Origin: Heliocybe sulcata
Taxonomy: Eukaryota > Basidiomycota > Agaricomycetes > Gloeophyllales > Gloeophyllaceae
Assembly (NCBI GenBank): GCA_004369045.1
Contig: ML213544.1
Location: forward strand, 75,550-103,193
Reading direction: 5' to 3'
Length of the DNA: 27,644 nt
Position 1 is the first letter of the stretch; each line of letters opens with the position of its first letter. The position numbers and the translations under genes are program-made. Below, piece by piece: positions 1 through 10,565 of the stretch. The notes beneath the pieces were generated by a model that saw nothing but the letters and a program-made list of their open reading frames with translations, did not search any database and was not told where the DNA came from.

Positions 1-1198
1 GCTTTTCCCGAGCTCCGACCTCGCCCGACAACCTCTCCGAATCGTTCCACAGGCTGTCGCTGGCCTCTCGATATGCAGCGCTGCAGCGGCGCTGCATCGG
101 CGTCGCTGTCGGCGTCGGCGGCACATCGTAGCGGTGCGGTGCAGCGACGCAGCGACGCTTCGGCAATGGCCGGCAGACTTCTTCTAGGTCGTCTCAGTCA
201 GTTCGAGTCATTTCCGAGAGTGTGCGTGCCTTGCCGGCACCGTCCGTCGTCCGGCCGCTCATCGGCATCGCTTTTGATGCGACGAGCGCACATTCCCACG
301 CTTGCATCGGCCAGCGGCTGCCTCTGCATATGGACGCTGCAGCTCCTGGAGCTTGTTCCGAGGTTCGGGTTTTGGTCTAGCCTTTCTTATTGTTTTGCAT
401 ATAGTTATTGTTCTTATTGTTTAGCACAGGGACCTCGGATATTTGGTTTAGGCAGGTAGACTACTAGAGTAGCACCTCCTGTACTCGTAATTCAGGTTTC
501 CGAGTCTACCAGAGTCCCCCAGAGATTGTATCTCGTCCTCCCTGCGCAATCTAGTGTTTCCCTCCCTTCCCTGCGTCTCCGTCTGAGTTTCCTGCGTCTC
601 CGTCGCTAATCCCGCTCATCGTCGCTAAACCCGCTAATCGTCGCTAAAGTCGCTGCTTGTCGCTAAACGGCTGACAAGCGTTGCTCACTATCCTGCGCTT
701 CACGAAATCTTCGCTGCTCTACGCTCCGAGTCGTCCCTAGCTATTGCCAGCTATTGGGCGCTGTCGCTACACCCGCCGCTGTCGCTTCGTCATATTTTCC
801 CACGCCTCGCTGTTTCACTCATTGTTCGCTTTCTGTCCGTTTCTTTCAGAGCTTTTGCTGTCTGTGTTTCGCCAGACACCAGAGGTCTTTTCCCTTCATT
901 CTATTTTTGGAGTCTACATCTATTTTTAGCGTTCAGTGCATTTGTCGTTTCTGTAGCGTTCTCCGTCGCTCCCGGTCGCTTTCGCCGCTTGTTCTATTTT
1001 TAGCGCTTCGCTACGTCGCTCTTGTGGCTTGTGGTCTCGGTCTTATATTTCCCATTGACTCCCTCTGAACTACATTCATACCCTTCGATCCCCGGGGCCT
1101 CGCAGCCGCGGCAGCACCAAGGGATTGGTGCTGGTGTGTGGTTGTTGTTGTTTGTTTAGGTCTTCCTCTTTCCGGGTTTCGTCGTGTGTTCGTGTTCA
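1..1198. repeat. GTCGCT-rich repetitive sequence, possible retroelement end
   Basis: No convincing gene is seen. The plus strand is pyrimidine-rich and carries many degenerate copies of GTCGCT, often as CGTCGCTAA (densest at about 598-670, again at 755-790 and 960-1020), and two copies of CTATTTTTAGCG near 917 and 990. The open frames here have low-complexity, compositionally biased translations and look spurious. Its right edge coincides with the point where the P450 pseudogene loses homology to its intact relative. The edge reads ..GTGTTCA, so on the minus strand the block starts TGAACACG, compatible with the TG..CA ends of an LTR. No gag/pol, primer site or second end is visible, so the class is unknown. 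The left boundary lies outside the window. Confidence 0.45.
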
Positions 1199-1928
1199 TC
1201 AGCGGCCATCAGCGGAAGCTTCAATCATATCCTGCCAGTGAGTAATCAACTGAAAAGAGGGGCTGAGCTCTTGACCATGCTATCAGTGACAGGATACCTG
1301 CGTGTTCGATCCACGTCTTGAAGACCGGGAACAATGCCTTCGCCTCGGGTGTGCCGAAGGCAGGCAACATCACCTTCCTCTGCCTCTTGTGGACGTCCCC
1401 TAGAATAACGTCCATGTCAGTAGGAATGCAAGCACAAAGAATCTTGCTAAGGAACTTCAGACCAGACGAGATCGGGTCCATCCATCGTGTGCATGAGGGT
1501 GCGAGCGGCATTCGGTTTCGTGAAGCTGTAGGCTGACTTGTGGAAGATGTACTGCAAGGCCTTTGGATCGCTGAGTATGAGCTTGTCGGCCTGTGCAGAA
1601 GGTAAGGAGTACGTAGAGTACGAGATAGGATGGAAAAGCTTACACCAAAGAGAGCTTTGATCCGAATAACAGAGCCAAACTCATCTTGCCACGGGAAGTG
1701 AAAGTCGCCCGCTGGACTGTATCCTATTTCAAGTAGGTGTCCTGAAGAATATTCTTATCACATACTGCAAGGGAAGAGGGATTTGTGAACAGGCGTACCG
1801 AAGATGAACGAGTTGGATTTAGGTCCACGGATGTAAGAGATCAATCCGCCTTTGAATTTTTTGTAGAGGGCGATGATTGACAAGGTGGCAACGGAAGCAG
1901 CGATAAGAACAGGTAAGTTAAGACTCAT
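1199..1928 (-). pseudogene. Truncated cytochrome P450 (N-terminal half)
   Basis: This is the N-terminal part of a microsomal P450. Putative exons are 1928-1799, 1741-1644, 1590-1456, 1399-1298 and 1249 to about 1199. The product starts MSLNLPVLIAASVATL, a membrane anchor, and runs through a helix-C segment (DVHKRQRK.MLPAFG.PE) to HWQDMIEASADGR. It closely matches the intact P450 at 8251-10565: both have a 98-nt exon 2 ending in phase 0 and a SDPKALQ exon. I-helix, ExxR and heme-binding parts are missing because homology stops at the repeat-like block ending near 1198. Exon 3 ends GAA|gttcct where the relative has GAAG|gtacgt, costing one nucleotide and breaking the frame; exon 4 to 5 phase also disagrees. 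It is therefore a pseudogene, although a promoter-like TATA remains. The C-terminal half might lie left of the window. Confidence 0.8.
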
Positions 1929-1973
1929 GTTAGCGCAACACAGTCGATGGACGTTGGAGCTATGCAAGAGTAC

Positions 1974-1981
1974 CTTTTATA
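1974..1981 (-). promoter_or_regulatory. TATA box of the P450 pseudogene
   Basis: The minus strand reads TATAAAAG about 46 bp upstream of the ATG at 1928. The spacing fits a core promoter and supports 1928 as the start rather than upstream in-frame codons. Confidence 0.5.
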
Positions 1982-1984
1982 CCT

Positions 1985-2884
1985 CAGCTTTGAGCTCGAG
2001 AAAATTCTTTTGCGTGCATAAAGGCCTTGTCGGCTCCCACCCTGGCGCGATTAGAATCTCGTTGTCACCTCTGTACTCTGAGTTGATGGTCAGGGGATCC
2101 GGTGTCATATGAGGCATGACAGTAACTTCCAGAGACACTCGGACAGCCAATTACAGACAAGCATATGCTGTCTCCAACGATATCCAGTGATTCCAAGAGG
2201 AAGGTATAGCCTCCCACTATCTTCAGCAAACATGATGGAGCTCGGATCATTGCATGGGTTCCCCTTCGGAACAATAAGGCGAACAGACTTATATCCCAAT
2301 TGCGCCGAACACAGTTGTTGTTGAATCTACGTGATACATGATGACAAGGGGTGTAGCCGCAAAGAGACGTGAAAGCAGAGGAGGCCGACAGGTTGTAGTT
2401 TCGGCGTGCCTGGATGAAGCGCGGGTCTTCAGGATAAGAATATCTCTCGAAATTCATAGGTTGCTTGTATATACCCATCACACGGATAGGAGCTATACCC
2501 TGTGCTCCCATGATACGAGGATGATCTTGAGTCTGTACGTCAATGACTACAGAAGCATGGTCCAAGTTGATGATTACACATCGTAAGATAATTTCGCACT
2601 TCGCAGTCCATGCAGTGTACATGGCCCATCTTGATATTGTGCCAACATATGCTCCGCTATTTATTCAGTGTCAGAACATCCTGAGTGATAATAAAGCGGG
2701 TTCACTTACTGCGGACCGTCGAAGCTCTGCTGCAAAGGCTCAACCGGGCCATGTACTTGCACAAGCCATGTAAAAGAGTTTGAGAAACCGTGATTACCTC
2801 GTCAGCCCTGGGCGAGTCTATGCCACGAAAACAAGGTGTGGTAAACATCAGCGCCACAGCCACAATTAGCACGATGGCAATCGC
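1985..2884. other. Intergenic region without a recognisable gene
   Basis: The longest open stretches are on the minus strand: 2622-2065 and, in another frame, 2324-2105. The latter encodes a protein-like run around GYKSVRLIVPKGNP and GRLYLPLGITGYRW. I recognise no family and cannot join the frames by convincing splice sites. It could be a relic exon or chance. Confidence 0.4.
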
Positions 2885-3621
2885 ATGACGTCACGCGCCC
2901 CGGTTGCCTGCAAGAAGCCTGGAATGAGCATCCGTTTCTCCCCCAACTACTGCTTGAAAGGCGCAAGAGCTTCACGCTTCAGTTCTTATCACAACTTTCT
3001 TACAGCGTTACGGTATCAAGTACGAACAATGGCCAGCACCAACGAGACACCCGACCTTGAATCCTGGGCTAAGTCACGCATCGCATCGTTATACGAAACC
3101 CTCGAGGAGGAGCAATTCCATACGGCATTCGACTCTTGTTTCTCTCCCGATGCACAGGTCATCATGAATCATGAACCGGTCTCGCGCGACAACGCTAAAA
3201 GCGACTTGTTGACGAAGAGGTTCGCAGCGCAGAGTGCGACTGTCAAGTGGGAGAATGTGATTTCTGTGCCGAAAGAGGGAGATGATAATGTACGTTGTCG
3301 ATCATCGCTGGGATCGTGGACTGTGGATAAACAAACTGGAAGGTTGGAGTGGTGGCCGGATTCTGCACGATCACTCGGACGATGAAGTTACGCATTCGTG
3401 CAGCGCCTGCGCAACGCACTACTCAATGCGCGTTCAGCATCAAGTAAGTGCCACTTTAAGCTATGTGCTGTAGTGCTCACTGGACTTGCAGAGTCGACCG
3501 TGATACCTCGGACCCTGCGGAGACGGGCGACAACCGGCGGATCGTCAACCTGTGGCAAACGACCGTCGACAAAGCAGCACCGATTCACCTCGCACGACCG
3601 CACCCTCCTGCTGCGGAATGA
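2885..3621 (+). CDS. SnoaL/NTF2-like domain protein
   Basis: This encodes a small protein of the SnoaL-like/NTF2-like fold type found in many fungi; the biochemical role is unknown. Exons are 2885 (or 3029)-3289, 3343-3443 and 3492-3621, with introns of 53 and 48 nt and cleanly joined phases. Characteristic stretches are WAKSRIASLYETLEEE, then FDSCFSPDAQVIMNHE, then across the first junction VGVVAGFCTITRTMKLRIR, and finally RRIVNLWQTTVDKAAPIH near the C-terminus. From the internal ATG at 3029 (MASTNETPDL) the product is 163 aa, a normal size. From 2885 it is 211 aa, with an Arg/Ser/Lys-rich, acid-poor leader that could target mitochondria or could be 5' UTR. No obvious TATA box decides this. 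It lies between the P450 pseudogene and the FAD monooxygenase and could belong to the same metabolic neighbourhood, but nothing proves that. Confidence 0.75.
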
Positions 3622-5204
3622 GTGAAGGGCTAGATATGCAATTTGGATATCTTTGGGTTTGTGTACGAGTATATGAGATGCGTATGGGTGTACGAGTAAG
3701 ATCAGAAAGGTGAGCGCTTAGCCTCCTTTTTCGCCGTGCGGTACAGCTTACTCTAGACCGGTATGAATTTGGAGACTGCATAGGCACTGCTGTTGAGGAA
3801 TATAGGAATGCAATAGAAAATTCCGCCGACGCGAGCCATCTTGGAGTCCACCACGCTCTTCAGTGTATCCGAGATCCACAGGCAACTCACCACCGCCTTT
3901 CTCCCCAACAACGACTAGCGATGCAAGCCACGAGCCTTCCCTCCTTACACGCGTACCGGGTAGGCAACGGCGTACTCGAATGGTGTATCTTATCACGAAG
4001 CGCACGTGTGTCTACGCAAGTAAATGACACCCTTACCAACTCGCTGCAACCCCAATTTCTCGCTTTTAGGATGACCGGGGTGCAGTTCTTCCTCGTTGAC
4101 TGCGTCAATAACTTCCTCCTTTCCCGTGAGGACGGCGTGCAACCTGAGGGATGATTTTGTTACCTTCCATCTTAACTCTGCCCCCCGAAAGAAGATCGCT
4201 GCGAGGCCTCCCTGCCGTTCGCGGGATCTAAATCGCTGGCCACATGAAATGCGAAGCACACCACGTCTGCTGCCACGGGTAAAACGGAGCTGAAGATCTC
4301 TGCTTCTCGCCCATTGAATTACTTACCGGTTACCCACGGAAGCGCCACGCGATTCAGCCAAAGGGATCGCTGGGCAAGTGCAATCTGACACGGAAGCGTA
4401 GACAATGGGATTTTCGATACAACATCCCTGTCATCATTGAATAACGATTGTTTGGAAGGACAGATCAATTCAGTATCCAATCCCGCTTCCTTGCCGTAGG
4501 CGAGACGATCTGGGACCGGGATCGTTGCTAATAGTTTGAGGGGAATCTGACTTGGTGTTTGTATCAATGAATAGGCGACGGGCTGTCTGGATCAGCATGG
4601 CCAAGGACCCGGAAGTAGTTGTTGTAGCTCGACCTTCATTTTAGTTGCCCCGGGAGACAGTATTTATTTTGGAAATCGGTTTGCTCCGTATAGCACTGGG
4701 GGATGCTCGTTCGGCAACCGATGGTAGAGACTCTCGTCCTAAGTCAAAGGAAGCGATCTGTCGGGCAGCGGCGGTAATGAATAACGGAGATTAAAGCTGA
4801 ACAGTGGATCTTACGAGTTACAATTATGCCACAGAGGAAGTGCGCCACAAAATCATGCGTTCGCTCGATTGCATCAAGAGCAATGACCAGATCGAAAGGC
4901 AGCCGCAGTAGCGCACATGAGAAGGTACTTTCCTTGAGACGTCGCCAGTAAGGTTAGGTGCAAATCCGATCTCATCACGGGATCGATCGTCGCTCAGTGA
5001 TCTGACTTATACCAAGGTGCAAGGCTCCGAGGGGCTTGACCTACCCCCGTAATTGCAATATCGGATTACCGTCGCGGACGGTATCATCCTCGGTTTGAGA
5101 AAAGTTGTATACAGGACGGTCAAATACTTGGGTCAAGACAGCAATGCGTGAGCCTGTGCAGGCGGATGGACATGGGTATTGAATACACATGTACCTTTCA
5201 TAAA
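3622..5204. other. 1.6-kb intergenic region, no supported gene
   Basis: The best candidate is on the minus strand: an open stretch at about 4567-4319 ending in ALPWVTG, followed by a plausible donor (gtaagt, near 4326) and acceptor (cttcag). The continuation hits a stop within about 25 codons in the best-phased frame. There is no ATG at the head of the open stretch and I recognise no family. It may be a decayed gene; otherwise I see nothing. Confidence 0.4.
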
Positions 5205-6512
5205 TTAAGGCCTCTTTTTCAATTCGTCGACAACAGCCGCGTATCGCTCACACGCGTCCTTCTCGACGTCAAATGCAAAGAGCCACTCGTCTCTTCCGAG
5301 CTTCATACCCTCCGGATCCTCCTTCACCTTATCGAAATCAGCCTTGTGCCACTTGTCGCGGTTGGTCTCGCCAAGGACTTGTGCCCTCCTTACCCTATCA
5401 TACCTCAGCTTCTCGTACGCCCTGACTGCATCCGGCAGGGGATCTCCCCTCTGCACAGCCAGAGACAGGCACGTCGCGAGGACTACCCCGTCTTCCATCG
5501 CCTGCGACGCGCCCTGGATGGACGTCGGCAGGAACGGGTGCGCCGAGTCGCCGAGGAGACAGATCCGCCCCGCCTTCGACACCCAGCGCTCCAGCGGGTC
5601 GCGGTACACGAGTTTCCAGTCCACGCAGCTCTCCGCCAGCTGCACGATCCTCCGCGCGACGGGGTCCCACCCGTCCAGGACCTTGAGAACGTCAGCGAGC
5701 TTGCCGGGGAAGGACCACGACTCCTCGATATCCGCATCGTCCTTGTGCGTGCACACCCATGAGACGGACTGCGTGTTCTGGATGTAGGCGAAGATGAAGT
5801 GCACGTCCGGGCCGAACCAGCCGACGTGGTAGTCGGCGCCGGCGACGAGGTGCGCGGTGAGCGGGTCCTGGGCGATTGAGGATGCGTCCATCCAGGCGCG
5901 GTAGACGGCGTACCCGGATGGTTTCGGGTTGTCGACGTAGCCTAGCACGAGTTCGCGGGCCTTGCTCCGGACGCCGTCGGAGCCGACGACGATATCGGCC
6001 CACATCACCTCGGGCTCTGGCGTCGACTCGTCCGCGCCTCTCACGATGTATCGCACGCCCGCGCGGTCAGTTTCCTCTACGTACTGCACGACGCGCAGTC
6101 CCAGTCTGATGTCGATGCCCAGTGCTTTCGCGTATTCGAACAGGATCTGGTGCATCGCTCCCCGGTGCCCGCTGAATTCCGGTGCGTCCTCCTTCCGCTC
6201 ATGAACAGGCTGGGTGGTCAGGAACTCGCCATCCCACCTGCGAAACGTGAAGATGTCGTTCCGCAAGCAGATGGGGCTGTACTGCTCCGCAACAGTGGGA
6301 GCAGTAGAGATTGGGGCTGGTGGCCAGCGGTGGATGATGCGCCCCGCATTCGGCGCAAATGAGATGATATCGCCGAGGGGCTTCAGGACCGGGAAGGACT
6401 CTAAGACGGTAACAGAGTGTCCTTTGAGGTAGCATTCGATTGCGGTGGTAAGGCCCGCGAAGCCGGCGCCTACAATGATAACCTTTACACCCGTAGAAGC
6501 CGTACGAGACAT
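5205..6512 (-). CDS. FAD-dependent monooxygenase (salicylate hydroxylase-like)
   Basis: This is a single-component class A flavoprotein monooxygenase of 435 aa, expected to hydroxylate an aromatic or related substrate using NAD(P)H and O2; the substrate cannot be read from sequence. The N-terminal FAD ADP-binding motif is VIIVGAGFAGLTTA (GxGxxG at residues 15-20). The DG motif is IVVGSDGVRSKAR (D179, G180) and the GD motif is CLLGDSAHPFLPTSIQGA (G321, D322), followed by the usual ASQAMEDG. Length and motif order are complete for the family. The gene is one uninterrupted frame, unlike its intron-rich neighbours, and is GC-rich. Start 6512 gives a FAD motif beginning about ten residues in, which is normal. 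It is divergent from the intact P450, with about 1.7 kb between them. Enzymes of this type often act in aromatic catabolism or secondary metabolism. Confidence 0.92.
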   Translation of the reverse strand: MSRTASTGVKVIIVGAGFAGLTTAIECYLKGHSVTVLESFPVLKPLGDIISFAPNAGRIIHRWPPAPISTAPTVAEQYSPICLRNDIFTFRRWDGEFLTTQPVHERKEDAPEFSGHRGAMHQILFEYAKALGIDIRLGLRVVQYVEETDRAGVRYIVRGADESTPEPEVMWADIVVGSDGVRSKARELVLGYVDNPKPSGYAVYRAWMDASSIAQDPLTAHLVAGADYHVGWFGPDVHFIFAYIQNTQSVSWVCTHKDDADIEESWSFPGKLADVLKVLDGWDPVARRIVQLAESCVDWKLVYRDPLERWVSKAGRICLLGDSAHPFLPTSIQGASQAMEDGVVLATCLSLAVQRGDPLPDAVRAYEKLRYDRVRRAQVLGETNRDKWHKADFDKVKEDPEGMKLGRDEWLFAFDVEKDACERYAAVVDELKKRP

Positions 6513-6622
6513 GTCTGCTCAGGGGTGCCACAGGCACATTAAACTGGGCATTCATGGGAGATCTGGCAGACGTACCGCTGTATCAAGAAAGTCGGTGTAG
6601 TGTTCCTTGTTGATCGTCCGCC

Positions 6623-6630
6623 CATATATG
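6623..6630 (-). promoter_or_regulatory. Possible TATA element of the FAD monooxygenase
   Basis: A CATATATG element lies about 110 bp upstream of the ATG at 6512. The match is weak and the spacing only plausible. Confidence 0.3.
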
Positions 6631-8178
6631 AGCTACTGGACTTGATAAACCATATAGCCGACCTGGGTCACAGGACGAGACTTCCCACCACAGAAAACCA
6701 GCTGATTCGGCGTTATTGATATTGTAATAAATTCAGCATTCAACGAGACAGACAGGCGCCTGAGCACAAGGTGAGATTGGTTGATTGAAAGGCCAACGAT
6801 GAGCGGATCGAGTACCATGTCCCAGTCAGGTCGCCGATCTGTCAGCGTAGAGAAGCTGCCGCAGCTACACATTCCAAGTCAACGACATCGTCACAGGAGC
6901 AGAAGAAGAGGCAGCGATCTGAGCATAGGCGCCTTTCCCTTACGCCACGAATATGAGAGATCCGGAAATGCAGTTTGAATCTCGAATTATATAAGCGCTT
7001 TTGAATATCGAATAAGCGCTGGTGATGAGCACAGCCACCGCCGCCGTCGCGCATTTTACGTTGAACTTGCTGACTTTCTCCTCAAGGGCCACTGACTGCC
7101 GAAGCACCGTTACATTCCTTGTACTACGGATGCGATGCGTAAACCGCCGTCTCTGTCGGTATAACTGTAGGAACTCGAGCTTTCTTTTCTGCTCTCACCT
7201 TAACTCAAACCAACAGAATACTCGGGAATAGCGCTCAAGTTGGGCTCCGGACTGGCACTCGCCGGTAGAACCATCAAGTATCGATATCTACCCATCGACC
7301 ATGCATCGTCTATGCATCAGGTTGTGCGAATCGTTCGGAGAATGCGATGTCGCAGCCCAGTCCTAACCCGATGCACAACAAGGAAGGCCAATGTTCGGTG
7401 CAAGCCCCCTCGGAGAGGCTTTCCTCAAGATTATATGACACTGGCATTTGACAAGACTTCCTTGAAAACGAGAAAATAGCCCGGGCCCGACTCCGGCTGG
7501 GCATTGCAGCTCTTCTTTTCATTTCCTCTCGGCGACATGGCCCGATTTGCTCTGATTGGAACATCCATTTCCACGATCAACGTCCTTGTGCAGCAATTAC
7601 CCTAGCACTAACGACTTTGTAGGGCAGCACACTAGCATCGCGTCTTCCGACAAGAACAGTTTTCTCTGTGCAGGTGTGGCGCCCGAGGTACGGATCACCG
7701 CGACTAGCTACGCTGTGGAAGCCAGACAGAAACCCTCGGTTACCTCGGTTTTGTAACGATAAGCCTAACCAAGGAGCCCGGAACAGCTCCCGATGCACCA
7801 TATATCCATCGATGCCTCGGCTTCCCATTCCCATTCCCGCTTAACTTGCACCCAATACGCTCGCGTGGGAGCCCTCCGGGAGGGGGACCTGCTTCTTACT
7901 CGACGCGGCCGGCACGCGACACCGTCTTCTCCGTTCTCGATTTACATGTTACGCCAGCGCGTATTACGCCGGGACACGATCCCGTCGCAGCTGAGGCGAA
8001 AAAGGCCATGCAACCGGGGCCGATACTGGACGACACCATCCCGATCCCCTCGCATGCCTGTTCACAGGGTCATAAGAAGGCCATTCTGAACGTAACGTTG
8101 ACCAAGGCGGTCTTGCGATAACGGCCCATACCTGACGTTTGACATCATCGGAACCTTCATTACACAGGGCTTCCGTCG
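6631..8178. other. Divergent intergenic region between FAD monooxygenase and P450
   Basis: About 1.5 kb between two divergent oxidative genes. Open frames here are short, low in complexity and lack family motifs. It presumably holds promoter elements for both genes, but I cannot identify individual regulator sites. Confidence 0.45.
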
Positions 8179-8185
8179 TATAAAG
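8179..8185 (+). promoter_or_regulatory. TATA box of the intact P450
   Basis: TATAAAG lies about 65 bp upstream of the ATG at 8251, a normal distance for a fungal core promoter. Confidence 0.55.
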
Positions 8186-8250
8186 AGCAAAGGCCATTCC
8201 TGCACAAGGCCCGCATACACTCTCGTGTTCATCATCCTACGCCTATCACC

Positions 8251-10565
8251 ATGATCGTTGCGCTATGTTTCCTGAGCGCAGTTGCCTTACTTGTCGCTGT
8301 ATATCGCAGGTACACCCGTCTTACATTGGCTGATGTGCCTGGTCCAAAGGCTGAGTCATTCCTCCTTGGTGAGTAACATCGCACTAACACCTCAAAGTCC
8401 ACGACCTAACGCGCGTGTACACAGGCAACATGCGCGAGCTGATGCAAGGTGGCGCAACCGAGGCGGATACCATATGGCAGAGGCAATTCGGCGGCGTCGT
8501 CAAGTTTAAAGGCCCCTTTGGAGTAAGATGGAGCGATCTCTCGAAGCTATTGCCGCATCTTACACGATCTTGCCGCTAGGAAAACCGACTCATGGTATCA
8601 GATCCGAAGGCACTTCAACACATTCTGCACAGTTCGGCTTATCACTATACCAAACCCAACGGGTTCCGAAAAGCGATTGGAAGAATTCTGAATGGTAACG
8701 GACTGGTTGCTGCGGAAGGTACGTGACGTCGTCTGTCTCAATATATTATGGCCACGTTGAAGATGACCCTGCTAGGTGACGTACACAAGAGACAGCGGAA
8801 AGCAATGCTTCCCGCCTTTGGCGGCCCTGAATCAAAAGCCCTCTTCCCGGTCTTCAAGTCCATTTCTGAAGGCGTGCGTATGCTCTTATCCGCCGTTATT
8901 AGTATGACGCTGACCTGCATATCCAGCTCGTATCACACTGGAACGACGTGATCAGCAGCAGCGAAGACAAAGCCTCCGTGGTAGTCAACGCGCCCTGGTG
9001 GCTTAGCCGAGCCACGCTAGACGCAATCGGTGAAGGTCAGACAATCTTCAGACACGCTCTTCCATAGCCCTGACATATCGATCGCCAGCCGCGTTCGACT
9101 ACAAGTTCGGCGCTCTCGACGATGTCGACACCCAACTAAAACGTGCATACAGCAACATCATGTCCGTCTTCCTCCCTTTTCCTTCATCCCAAGTCTCACA
9201 TTTGCTTGTCCTTGCCAGCTTGACCCTTTTCGGCAATCCGTCTACCCCGCGCGTCTTCCTCGAAGCCTGTTCTGAGTACCTCCCCACGGGCCCCCTCGTG
9301 TGGCTCTTCAATACGCTCCCCTTCCGCCGTTTTGTGCGCCTGCGCGAGGCTTGCCGTGCGTCGGTTGATACCGCTGCCAGTTTGGTGAAGGAAAAGGGAC
9401 AGGCGCTGCTCGAGGGGAGGGGTAATAAGGATGTTATGAGCTTGCTTGGTACGCTTTTACCTCTTCGTTCAACGTCAATGCAGCCCGACTGATTGAGTGG
9501 TCGGTTGCAGTCAAGGCTAACGCGTCGACCAATGAGAAGGCGAAGTTGACTGACGACGAGCTGTACGCGGAAATGCGGTATGTTTAGCTGTCCTAGCTGC
9601 CTTCCTGTGCAAATATTCATTTACTGCAGGATCATCCTTTTTGCTGGGCATGAGACTACGTCCAACTCTCTGACCCTGATGCTCTGGGAGCTCGCCAAGA
9701 ACCCTCAAGTCCAAAGCCGTCTCCGCGACGAGATCCGAGCGACGGAAGCTGCCATGCGTGCGCGCGGGGCGAGCGAACTCACGCTCGCGGACATGGAGAA
9801 CATGCATTATCTGCAGGCGTTCCTGAAAGTGCGGCCTACTTCCCTGTCTCTTCTGTGTTGCGGCTCTGATTGCTGTCGTACTACCAGGAGGGTCTTCGTT
9901 TCCACCCGGTAGCGAGTAATATGTTCCGCCGTGCCACTCAAGACGATGTTATCCCTCTCTCTGCGCCTATGCGCCTTAGCAGCGGAAAGGTCGTCGGTGA
10001 ACTGACGGTTCCGGAAGGGACGAGTATGATCCTCTCCGTTGCGGCCTACAACAGGTACGTCTTTCGCTTGACTGATGATGGCTGAGCACAGATTGAAGTG
10101 CGAGGGAACTAGGGACAAGAATCTGTGGGGTGAGGATGCGGATGTGTTCAATCCCGATAGATGGCTGGATGGGGAGGGGAAGGAGAAGAAAAGAATCCCG
10201 GTCGGTGTTGTGGGGAACTTGTGAGTGCCACGCTGCCATCCGGATCCGCTTTGCCTCGTCGATCCCTGACACTATTCTCTTCCCAGAATGACATTCTCCT
10301 CGGGACTCCGCTCGTGCATCGGATGGCGGTTCGCGTAAGTACTCGCCATCTTGTCCATGTCCGATACTGATCATGACATTTTCAAAGAATGACGGAGATG
10401 CAATGCTTCCTTGTCGACCTCGTCAGCAACTTTGAGTTTGCGATCGCGTATCCCGAGAAACGGGTGCGGCGAGAAGGATCGGGACTGATGTTCCCTGTTG
10501 TGGTGGGTGAGGAGAAGGATGGGGTGAAGTTGCCGTTGAGGATCTCTGCGGCGCTGAGGGAGTGA
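8251..10565 (+). CDS. Cytochrome P450 monooxygenase
   Basis: This is a complete microsomal P450. Exons: 8251-8368, 8425-8522, 8580-8718, 8776-8873, 8927-9035, 9089-9448, 9511-9577, 9630-9828, 9888-10054, 10113-10220, 10287-10334, 10388-10565. All phases join, giving 562 aa. Residues 1-17 form a membrane anchor, followed by proline-rich VPGPKAES. The I-helix oxygen-binding motif is FAGHETTS (334-341), the K-helix ExxR is EGLR (397-400), the PERF-type motif is FNPDRW, and the heme loop is FSSGLRSCIG with Cys498 as thiolate ligand. All catalytic hallmarks are intact. A further 57-nt stretch inside exon 6 (9162-9218) may be an intron, which would give 543 aa. It resembles the large basidiomycete P450 families; I do not assign a CYP number. 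The substrate is unknown. The truncated P450 at 1199-1928 is a close paralogue in opposite orientation. Confidence 0.93.

Noticed and set aside
598-670. CRISPR-like or simple tandem array
   Set aside because: The motif is short, irregularly spaced and degenerate, without regular spacers, and the genome is eukaryotic.
5148-5762. 204-codon plus-strand open frame opposite the FAD monooxygenase
   Set aside because: It is an antisense shadow of a clear coding region and has no domain of its own.
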